DNA of 5,074 nucleotides from assembly GCA_937916005.1 (NCBI GenBank), contig CALGIA010000056.1, positions 1-5,074 of the forward strand, in the 5' to 3' direction. Origin of the DNA: an uncultured Rhodospirillaceae bacterium. Lineage in GTDB: Bacteria; Pseudomonadota; Alphaproteobacteria; MPNO01. The notes below the pieces were generated by a model. The model was given only the letters and a program-made list of their open reading frames with translations. It ran no database searches and was not told where the DNA came from. Position 1 is the first letter of the stretch, and every line of letters starts with the position of its first letter. Below are positions 1 to 5,074 of this stretch, one piece after another. Position numbers and translations under genes: made by a program.

Positions 1-84
1 ACTCAAAACAGAACCAGAGGCGGTTATACCGTAATTATCTGCTGGTCCAAACCCATTGGCCCATCCTCTGATATAAAAGCCTAA

Positions 85-1431
85 TTATCGCGCCTGACCA
101 GCCTTTGAGAGCAGACTTTCGACGTCAAGCGCCACATCCCGGCGAACCGCGCCAATGGGCCCAAGCCGGGGCAGCACACGGCCATTAACAACAATTTCAA
201 TTCCACCGGCATTTCCGGTCGCCAATTTCAGGCCGGGAATGGGTGGAACCACATAGACATCACCCGCATGTAGGACTTTCGACAGCATGGGATCTTCGTC
301 ACCGGACCGCACCTCAACCCAACTATCCACCGTCGCGCGAACAACCACTTGATTTGAATTTGCATCCTGCGGGGCCACTGGTCGGGAAATCTCGGCAGCC
401 GGTTCGACAGAAGGCGGTTGCACGGAAGGCGTATTCACCGCCACTTTGGCCGCAGTTGTTTCTGAAATTCTATCCTCTGAAACGCTACCGTTGTCTGCGG
501 TTGACGGATCGGGTTGGTTGCCAGGGTTACCCGCAGATGTGCCCGGAACAGCCGGCACGCTGTCGGGTCTGCTCGCCAATTCGGATTTTTCAATGGCATC
601 AGAACTTCCCGGTGCCGGTAGATCGGTTAATGCAGGCGGCAAATTGGGGGGGGTTACTGGAACGGCTGGCGGCAGGCTTGGGGGGAGCGTCACCGAATTC
701 GGCTGACTATCCACTGGCGTGTCGGGAACCGCTGGAGCCGCGGCATCCATTGTCACAGCTTCGACCTTTTCAACGGTCTTGGTTTTGCCGGTGTTTTCCT
801 GATTTACGGATTCTTCAGCAACAGCCACCGTTGGATGTGGCGTTTCAGGAGCATTCTTCTTTTGCTCCGTATTCCGCGGAGGTTCAGTGGCAGCCGGTTT
901 TTCAATTTGGGTGGAACCGGTGTTCGGCTCGGGCTTGTCACTGTTCCCTACCCCGATCAACGAAACCAGATGTTCAGGCAATGACGCGACAAATTTCATC
1001 GGATCACGTCCCTGGCTGGACAGGTAGTACCAACCACCATATGCGCCAAATGCGAGCACTCCCGCGACCAAAAGGATTGAACCGGTTGGCAAGCGGCCTT
1101 CTTCAACGGGTGACGGGAGTTGGAGATCCATGCGGCCACCACCGACGCCGCCAGCCAACTTGAATTTGTTGACCAGATCTTCTCCATTCAGTCCCAGATA
1201 ATCGCCATAGGCGCGAACAAACCCGCTGGCATATGCCGGGCCAGGCAAGCGGTCCAGGCGGCCTTCTTCAATGGCCTCAAGATAGACGAGACGTATTCGA
1301 AGTTCCGCCGCAACGTCGCTCAGCTCACGTTTAAACGCGGACCGCGTTTCACGTAACATGCCGCCGAGTTCGGCCGCATTCAATTCCGTGGTTGCGCCCG
1401 TGGAAAAATCGGGGCTCTCGTTTTCACTCAC
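85..1431 (-). CDS. RodZ-like HTH and DUF4115 membrane protein
   Basis: RodZ-type proteins bind MreB on the cytoplasmic side and help organise the cell-shape (elongasome) machinery; that role is inferred here from architecture. The 448 residues show: an Xre-type HTH_25 domain (about 20-92) ending in the family signature YLEAIEEGRLDRLPG (50-64) and YASGFVRAYGDYLGL (67-81); one membrane span (about 117-137) after Arg113; a long Pro/Ser/Thr/Ala-rich, probably disordered periplasmic linker (about 163-360) with PP-rich pieces such as PPSLPPAVPVTPPNLPPAL; and a C-terminal DUF4115 beta domain (about 361-438) with VRATVDSWVEV and VVNGRVLPRLGPIG. The GTG start is supported by GAAGG seven bases upstream. 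It follows ptsP after a 106-bp gap on the same strand. In many alphaproteobacteria the next gene is ispG, but it is not visible here. The linker carries a C8 run in the coding strand. The HTH could also act in transcription; MreB binding is the better-known role. Confidence 0.88.
   Translation of the reverse strand: MSENESPDFSTGATTELNAAELGGMLRETRSAFKRELSDVAAELRIRLVYLEAIEEGRLDRLPGPAYASGFVRAYGDYLGLNGEDLVNKFKLAGGVGGGRMDLQLPSPVEEGRLPTGSILLVAGVLAFGAYGGWYYLSSQGRDPMKFVASLPEHLVSLIGVGNSDKPEPNTGSTQIEKPAATEPPRNTEQKKNAPETPHPTVAVAEESVNQENTGKTKTVEKVEAVTMDAAAPAVPDTPVDSQPNSVTLPPSLPPAVPVTPPNLPPALTDLPAPGSSDAIEKSELASRPDSVPAVPGTSAGNPGNQPDPSTADNGSVSEDRISETTAAKVAVNTPSVQPPSVEPAAEISRPVAPQDANSNQVVVRATVDSWVEVRSGDEDPMLSKVLHAGDVYVVPPIPGLKLATGNAGGIEIVVNGRVLPRLGPIGAVRRDVALDVESLLSKAGQAR
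646..653. repeat. Eight-base G/C homopolymer in the RodZ-like linker
   Basis: Eight Gs on the plus strand (eight Cs on the coding strand) encode part of Thr-Pro-Pro-Asn near residues 260-263, in the proline-rich linker. A second run of six Gs lies at 680-685 in the same linker. Homopolymers of this length are known slippage and sequencing-error sites. The frame is intact as given. Confidence 0.9.
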
Positions 1432-1438
1432 GCCAGTA

Positions 1439-1443
1439 CCTTC
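1439..1443 (-). promoter_or_regulatory. Ribosome binding site deciding the GTG start of the RodZ-like gene
   Basis: GAAGG lies seven bases upstream of GTG (1431-1429). An in-frame TGA occurs only eight codons before that GTG, so the gene cannot begin much earlier, and the next Met (residue 25) would cut into the HTH domain. This makes GTG the best start. Confidence 0.7.
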
Positions 1444-1477
1444 GCGGCAAATTCATTTCAATTTAAGTTCTATCGGA

Positions 1478-1506
1478 AATTTAGTAACAGTAATATGAAC
1501 AAACAA
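1478..1506 (-). promoter_or_regulatory. Possible weak sigma-70-type promoter for the RodZ-like gene
   Basis: In the AT-rich gap the minus strand has TTGTTT (1506-1501), a 17-base spacer and TAAATT (1483-1478), matching three of six and four of six consensus bases. It would give a leader of roughly 40 bases before the GTG at 1431. The match is weak and AT-rich sequence yields such pairs by chance; the main support is that a 106-bp gap separates this gene from otherwise tightly packed neighbours. Confidence 0.25.
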
Positions 1507-1532
1507 TCAAATGTTTATGCAGAACATTCAAT
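1506..1532 (-). promoter_or_regulatory. Dyad (AATGTT-N7-AACATT) just downstream of ptsP
   Basis: Beginning six bases after the ptsP stop, the minus strand reads AATGTT, seven bases (CTGCATA), then AACATT. The six-pair stem can be extended to ten pairs as RNA by counting two G-U pairs. It is AT-rich and followed by TGTTTGTTC rather than a clean U-run, so it would be a poor intrinsic terminator; an operator, an mRNA 3' stabiliser or chance are alternatives. The dyad is seen directly, its function is unknown. Confidence 0.35.
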
Positions 1533-1537
1533 AAGAC

Positions 1538-3814
1538 CTAGGTATCCACAATGTTGACGCCATGATCTCTTGAAAATGAACGCAATTTTTCCCGTAAACT
1601 GTGATCGGGAAGATCATATAACGTTTCCAAATAATCCCGGAGAGACGCGACCAAAAGACTCCGAACCATGGATTTTACCGCGCCAATCGTTGCTGGCGGC
1701 ATGGAAATATTCCGGAATCCCATGCCAATCAGCGCCATGGCTTCGAGGGGCCGTCCCGCCATTTCCCCACAGAGTGAAAGTGACACTTCGGCATCTTCGC
1801 ATCTTCGGACGAGAGACCGCAGCAATGACAATAGGCCTGGCGACAAAACGTCATATCGGTCGGCTACGCGCGGATTACCGCGATCAGTCGCAAACATGAA
1901 CTGAAACAAATCATTGCTCCCGACCGACAGGAAATCGATGATGGGCAGCAACGCGTCCAATTGCCACATCAGACCCGGAACCTCGAGCATCACGCCGACT
2001 TTCAGTTCCGTGGGAAGTTTGGCATCGCGCGCGCGCGCGCGCGCGATTTCCATATCGAGAATCTTTTTCGCTGATATAAACTCGGCAACCTCGGCCACCA
2101 TGGGGAACATCACCGATAGCTTTCGACCTTCGGAAGCCCGGATCAGGGCGCGCAGCTGCCGGCGCAGCATGCCGGGCCGGTCGAGCCCAACACGGATTGC
2201 CCGCCACCCCATGGCAGGATTCTCTTCCAGCACATCTCGAAAATAAGGCAATTGTTTATCGCCGCCGATATCCAATGTTCGGAACATGACCGGCCTGTCG
2301 CCAGCTTGAGCAAGGACGTTTCGATAAAGTTCGGTTTGAGTTTCAACGTCGGGAAATTCAGCCCGTACCATGAAGGGAATTTCAGTACGGTAGAGCCCGA
2401 TACCATCCGCGCCGCTTTCATCCAGACCATTCAGGTCCATCAGCAGCCCCGCGTTGACGTTCAAGATTATCCGCACGCCGTCGCGGCTGATAGCCGGCTC
2501 GCCGCGCATGGCCGCGTAAGCCTCCCGGCGGCGCTCCTGCAACTCAATATTGCTTGCGGCCATCTGCAAGATATCCTCGCCAGGACGCACAAATATTTGC
2601 GCATTATCGCCATCAACGACCACGGGATCCAAAGAATCGATCCGCGACAACAATCCTTCGACCATGCCGATCACCGGTATATTGAGCGCCCGCGCCACAA
2701 TGGCGACATGGGATGTCGGCGACCCCTCCTCCAGCAACAGGCCCTGTAGCCGCCCCGGTTGGTAATCAAGCAGTTCGGCCGGCCCCATATTGCGCGCCAG
2801 CAACACGACTCGATCCGGCAATTGATCATCGGAACCACCGATTGTCGTTCCAGACAAATGCTGAACGAGCCTGTTGGCAAGATCTTCAAGATCATGCAGC
2901 CGTTCACGAAGATAGGGGTCGCTGATTTGCGACATGCGCGCGCGGTTGTCTTCCTGTACCTTTTGCACCGCCGCCTCGGCGGTGAGACCGCCATCGATGG
3001 CCTCGCGAATTCGCCGCACCCATCCCCGATCCTCGGCAAACTGGCGATAGGTCGCAATGACGTCACGATGTTCGCCCACGTCGCTCAACTCGTGCATTTC
3101 CAACATCTGGTCGAGCTCGCTGTGCATTGACGATAGGGCGTTCGCCAGTCGCACATGCTCTTCATCGGGATCATCGGAAAACATTTGTTGAACGCCGACA
3201 CGGGTCATATGCAGAACCGCCTCGCCGACTGCCAGCCCGCCATTGATTTTCACACCGGTGAGCCGGGTCGGAAGAATGGCATTGCCCTGGGCGGTTGTTC
3301 TTTCCTCGGGGCTGATCAATTCTTCCCGGGCGATAAGTTCCGCCATGACCACCGCGATGATGTCAAGCGCCTCGATCTCCTCATCGTCATAGACGCGCAG
3401 GGCCTGATTTTGAATGACCACAACGCCGCGCACCCTTCCACCGCGTAGAATTGGCACACCAAGAAGGGAGTGATAGATCTCCTCGCCGGTTTCCGGACGA
3501 TAACTGAATTGAGGATGAGACTGTGCGTCTGGAAGGTTCAGCGGGCGCGCCGTCGCGGCCACTGTTCCGACGAGCCCTTCTCCGACTCTAAGCCGGGTCT
3601 TATGAACCGCATCCGGGTTTAACCCCTCGGTGGCGAAAAGCTCCAGCACTTCGCCGGCGCGCATGACATAAACCGAGCACACTTCGGCCGCCATTTCCTC
3701 GGCGATCACCTTGACCAGACGATCAAGACGTTCTTGCGGCGAACCGGACCCGGCCATAATCCGACGCAGCCGCCGGAGCGCACGCCGATGCCCGCTCATT
3801 TCCGCCCGCGGCAT
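1538..3814 (-). CDS. ptsP: Phosphoenolpyruvate-protein phosphotransferase PtsP (Enzyme I-Ntr)
   Basis: PtsP takes phosphate from phosphoenolpyruvate onto a histidine and passes it to NPr, then EIIA-Ntr; this cytoplasmic relay regulates nitrogen, carbon and potassium physiology rather than transporting sugar. The 758 residues, a normal length, show in order: a GAF sensor domain (about 25-165, with RVGEGLVGTVAAT at 76-88 and LLGVPILRGGRVRGVVV at 117-133); the NPr-docking helical domain (about 185-320); the swivelling phospho-His domain with SPTSHVAIVAR (365-375), active His369; and the C-terminal PEP-binding barrel (about 440-725). Residues matching the Enzyme I active site are all present: Arg476 in GLYRTE, Arg512 in FRTLDIGGDK, Glu611 in MLEVPG, Asn634-Asp635 in VGSNDLFQ, Arg645 in DRGN and Cys682 in LCGEMAG. 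In other proteobacteria the GAF domain answers to glutamine or 2-oxoglutarate. The ATG overlaps the upstream TGA (TGATG), with only a weak AAAAGG ten bases before it, suggesting translational coupling. A (CG)10 tract encodes residues 590-597. Confidence 0.97.
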   Translation of the reverse strand: MPRAEMSGHRRALRRLRRIMAGSGSPQERLDRLVKVIAEEMAAEVCSVYVMRAGEVLELFATEGLNPDAVHKTRLRVGEGLVGTVAATARPLNLPDAQSHPQFSYRPETGEEIYHSLLGVPILRGGRVRGVVVIQNQALRVYDDEEIEALDIIAVVMAELIAREELISPEERTTAQGNAILPTRLTGVKINGGLAVGEAVLHMTRVGVQQMFSDDPDEEHVRLANALSSMHSELDQMLEMHELSDVGEHRDVIATYRQFAEDRGWVRRIREAIDGGLTAEAAVQKVQEDNRARMSQISDPYLRERLHDLEDLANRLVQHLSGTTIGGSDDQLPDRVVLLARNMGPAELLDYQPGRLQGLLLEEGSPTSHVAIVARALNIPVIGMVEGLLSRIDSLDPVVVDGDNAQIFVRPGEDILQMAASNIELQERRREAYAAMRGEPAISRDGVRIILNVNAGLLMDLNGLDESGADGIGLYRTEIPFMVRAEFPDVETQTELYRNVLAQAGDRPVMFRTLDIGGDKQLPYFRDVLEENPAMGWRAIRVGLDRPGMLRRQLRALIRASEGRKLSVMFPMVAEVAEFISAKKILDMEIARARARDAKLPTELKVGVMLEVPGLMWQLDALLPIIDFLSVGSNDLFQFMFATDRGNPRVADRYDVLSPGLLSLLRSLVRRCEDAEVSLSLCGEMAGRPLEAMALIGMGFRNISMPPATIGAVKSMVRSLLVASLRDYLETLYDLPDHSLREKLRSFSRDHGVNIVDT
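2026..2045. repeat. (CG)10 dinucleotide tract inside ptsP
   Basis: Twenty bases of perfectly alternating C and G run from the last base of the Ile590 codon to the first base of Asp597 of ptsP, encoding Ala-Arg-Ala-Arg-Ala-Arg through alternating GCG and CGC codons. It falls in a helix-like charged stretch of the PEP-binding barrel, between the Arg512 and Glu611 motifs. Such tracts are known to be slippage-prone and able to adopt Z-DNA. The reading frame is intact in this sequence. Confidence 0.95.
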
Positions 3815-3816
3815 CA
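3812..3816 (-). promoter_or_regulatory. TGATG stop-start overlap coupling the nitronate monooxygenase gene to ptsP
   Basis: The stop codon TGA (3816-3814) of the upstream gene shares its A with the ATG (3814-3812) of ptsP. The nearest purine-rich stretch, AAAAGG at 3830-3825, is ten bases away and inside the upstream coding sequence, so initiation by ribosomes terminating at the TGA is plausible. An alternative in-frame ATG (Met6, 3799-3797) has no better ribosome binding site. The overlap is seen directly; the coupling is inferred. Confidence 0.7.
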
Positions 3817-4851
3817 GGCGAGCGCCTTTTCCGCGCCCCTCGTCGCTAACGCGCTGATCGCCTGATCAACGAGTTCATTCAGGATTTCCGTCACCGGCTG
3901 TTCCGATGTAACCATGCCAACGCTTTGCCCAGCCATGAGAGATCCACCATCAACATCGCCGTCGACGGCCGCACGCCGCAGCGCCCCCGCCCAGAAATGT
4001 TCAATGGCTAGTTGCGCCTCACCTTGTTCCATCTCCCCAGCACGGAATTTTTGGATGACCTCGCGCTGGATTTTTTGGAACTCCTGCGTCGCCTTGTTTT
4101 GGATTGCCCGCACGGGAATGACGGGGAAATCCGGGTCAAACTGGACTGACGGCACTGCGTCCCGGGCGGACGCTCGCTGAAATGCCTTTTTGAAATCCGC
4201 ATGGGCGGTGGATTCATTGGCGCAGACAAAACGCGTGCCGAGTTGGCACCCCGAGGCGCCCATTTCCAGAAAAGCCACGATGGCGTCTCCACGACCAATA
4301 CCGCCGGCTATGAACACCGGCACCTCATGGATATGCGGAAGAATCTCCTGAGCCAGCACATTTGTCGAAACCGGTCCAATATGGCCGCCGGCCTCGGCGC
4401 CCTCGACCATCAACGCATCTGCGCCGAGCCGTATGAGCCGGCGCGCAACACCAAGGGTCGGCGCGAAACACATCACCTTCGCGCAGGAGTCCTTCGCCCG
4501 TGCAATAGACGTTGCTTTTGGAAGGCCTCCTGCCAGGATGACATGGGAAACATTATTTTGGGCACAGACATCAATCAGCGCCTCCAGATCAGGATGCATT
4601 GTAATCAGGTTTACGCCGAACGGTTCCTTGGTCAACGCGGCAGTGGCGATGATTTCCTCGGCAAGCAAATCGGGCGTCATCGCACCACAGGCAATCACGC
4701 CAAAGCCCCCGCCATTCGACAAGGCAGAAACCAGGTTTCTCTCGGAAAGCCACGTCATGGCCCCGCACATGATGGCATATCGCGTACCCAGAAATTCCCG
4801 GCCACGCCTCCATAGCGTATCGAGCCGCGCCTCTGCGTCCTCCCGTTCCAT
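3814..4851 (-). CDS. Nitronate monooxygenase / 2-nitropropane dioxygenase family FMN protein
   Basis: This 345-residue protein belongs to the NMO/NPD family of FMN-binding TIM barrels, which oxidise alkyl nitronates with O2; relatives include FabK-type enoyl-ACP reductases and NADH:quinone reductases, so the true substrate is uncertain. Seen in the sequence: an N-terminal barrel start (YAIMCGAMTW, residues 25-34, then NGGGFGVIACGAM, 46-58), VILAGGLP (104-111), the motif EGAEAGGHIGP (150-160) with the family's candidate catalytic His at 157, a phosphate-binding type loop AGGIGRGDA (182-190) and QLGTRFVCANES (203-214). No signal peptide or membrane span is seen, so it should be cytoplasmic. Length is normal for the family. 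The ATG at 4851-4849 is preceded by AAGGGG five bases upstream; the later Met28 would remove part of the barrel. It sits between lysC (17 bp gap) and ptsP (1-base overlap). Family assignment is firm, the reaction is inferred. Confidence 0.9.
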   Translation of the reverse strand: MEREDAEARLDTLWRRGREFLGTRYAIMCGAMTWLSERNLVSALSNGGGFGVIACGAMTPDLLAEEIIATAALTKEPFGVNLITMHPDLEALIDVCAQNNVSHVILAGGLPKATSIARAKDSCAKVMCFAPTLGVARRLIRLGADALMVEGAEAGGHIGPVSTNVLAQEILPHIHEVPVFIAGGIGRGDAIVAFLEMGASGCQLGTRFVCANESTAHADFKKAFQRASARDAVPSVQFDPDFPVIPVRAIQNKATQEFQKIQREVIQKFRAGEMEQGEAQLAIEHFWAGALRRAAVDGDVDGGSLMAGQSVGMVTSEQPVTEILNELVDQAISALATRGAEKALA

Positions 4852-4856
4852 GCCGT

Positions 4857-4862
4857 CCCCTT
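4857..4862 (-). promoter_or_regulatory. Ribosome binding site of the nitronate monooxygenase gene
   Basis: On the minus strand AAGGGG ends five bases before the ATG at 4851. It lies wholly within the 17-bp gap after the lysC stop codon, supporting this start and leaving no room for a separate promoter outside lysC coding sequence. Confidence 0.6.
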
Positions 4863-4868
4863 GTCGCG

Positions 4869-5074
4869 CTAAGTTACGTCGAGTCCGTAAGCGCTGTGCA
4901 ATGTGCGCAATGCCAATTCGGTATAATCCTGGGAAATCAGAACACTCACCTTGATCTCCGACGTGGAAATCACCTGGATGTTGATGCTTTTTTCGGCCAA
5001 TGCCGCGAACATTGTCTGAGCGACGCCGGCGTGACTCCGCATGCCGACCCCGACAACGGAAATCTTGGTCACAT
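4869..5074 (-). CDS. lysC: Aspartate kinase LysC, C-terminal ACT domain (partial, 5' end outside window)
   Basis: Aspartate kinase phosphorylates L-aspartate with ATP, the first committed step of lysine, threonine, methionine and diaminopimelate synthesis in the cytoplasm. Only about 68 C-terminal residues are visible, ending Gly-Leu-Asp-Val-Thr before TAG at 4871-4869. They include VVGVGMRSHAG and, further on, STSEIKVSVLI, the hallmark strands of the second ACT regulatory domain in bacterial LysC; in this family the ACT pair binds feedback-inhibiting amino acids. The kinase domain lies beyond the window. The GTG at 5072-5070 is an internal Val codon, not a start: the frame stays open to the edge and an ACT fragment alone would be far shorter than the roughly 400-residue family length. 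The next gene begins only 17 bp downstream, suggesting cotranscription. Identification is confident from the strongly conserved C-terminus. Confidence 0.95.
   Translation of the reverse strand, partial: VTKISVVGVGMRSHAGVAQTMFAALAEKSINIQVISTSEIKVSVLISQDYTELALRTLHSAYGLDVT

Noticed and set aside
1..84. Search for the start of a following gene (ispG expected) or a terminator after the RodZ-like gene
   Set aside because: On the minus strand the two ATGs near 64-54 both meet stops within about ten codons. A TTG-AGT near position 6 has no clear ribosome binding site. The short CCAA/TTGG dyad near 47-58 is too weak and has no U-run.
243..1163. A 306-codon open frame on the plus strand, opposite the RodZ-like gene
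   Set aside because: Its translation is rich in Pro, Cys, Trp, His and Arg with no domain-like pattern, and it lies antisense to a well-supported gene whose proline-rich codons leave the opposite frame open.
1510..1537. Alphaproteobacterial LexA (GTTC-N7-GTTC) or CtrA (TTAA-N7-TTAA) site in the ptsP-rodZ gap
   Set aside because: Single half-sites are present, but no second half occurs at the required spacing.
1911..2207. A minus-strand frame crossing the CG tract in another phase of ptsP
   Set aside because: It is composition-driven and overlaps the PEP-binding barrel. It is useful only for showing where a one-unit loss in the tract would terminate.
4201..4815. A 204-codon open frame on the plus strand, opposite the nitronate monooxygenase gene
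   Set aside because: It shows no recognisable motif, and the opposite strand encodes a family protein with conserved motifs throughout, so it is a shadow frame.
5070..5072. GTG as the start of a 67-residue stand-alone ACT protein
   Set aside because: The frame remains open to the window edge and the sequence matches the interior of the LysC C-terminus, so this is an internal Val codon.

Overview
The window looks like a stretch of chromosomal core genome from an alphaproteobacterium, probably near the Rhodospirillales, though I cannot place it more precisely by eye. This rests on the gene set, on the close match to alphaproteobacterial LysC C-termini, on a GAF-containing PtsP, on a RodZ-type HTH/DUF4115 protein, and on moderately GC-rich coding DNA. 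All four genes lie on the minus strand, so transcription runs from the high-coordinate end to the low. There are no RNA genes, mobile elements, CRISPR arrays or integrated foreign DNA that I can see.

Layout in transcription order: (1) 5074-4869, the last ~68 residues of aspartate kinase (lysC), its C-terminal ACT domain, cut by the window edge; (2) 4851-3814, a flavin-dependent nitronate monooxygenase / 2-nitropropane dioxygenase family protein starting 17 bp after lysC; (3) 3814-1538, ptsP, Enzyme I of the nitrogen phosphotransferase system, whose ATG overlaps the preceding TGA by one base (TGATG); (4) a 106-bp AT-rich gap with a small dyad and a possible weak promoter; (5) 1431-85, a RodZ-like membrane protein with an N-terminal Xre-type HTH, one membrane span, a long Pro/Ser/Thr-rich linker and a C-terminal DUF4115 domain, starting at GTG. 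Positions 84-1 are non-coding sequence downstream of the RodZ-like gene; I could not find a convincing next start or a terminator there.

The first three genes are packed tightly enough to be one operon: the first committed step of lysine/threonine/methionine synthesis, a putative flavin oxidoreductase, and the sensor kinase of PTS-Ntr. The RodZ-like gene may be read through from ptsP or have its own promoter.

I found no credible new multi-gene system. The observations most worth a second look are a perfect (CG)10 dinucleotide tract inside the catalytic domain of ptsP, where gain or loss of one unit truncates the protein before its key residues; a C8 homopolymer in the RodZ-like linker with the same property; the one-base coupling of the nitronate monooxygenase gene to ptsP; and an alternating set of AATGTT/AACATT elements at the ptsP-rodZ junction.
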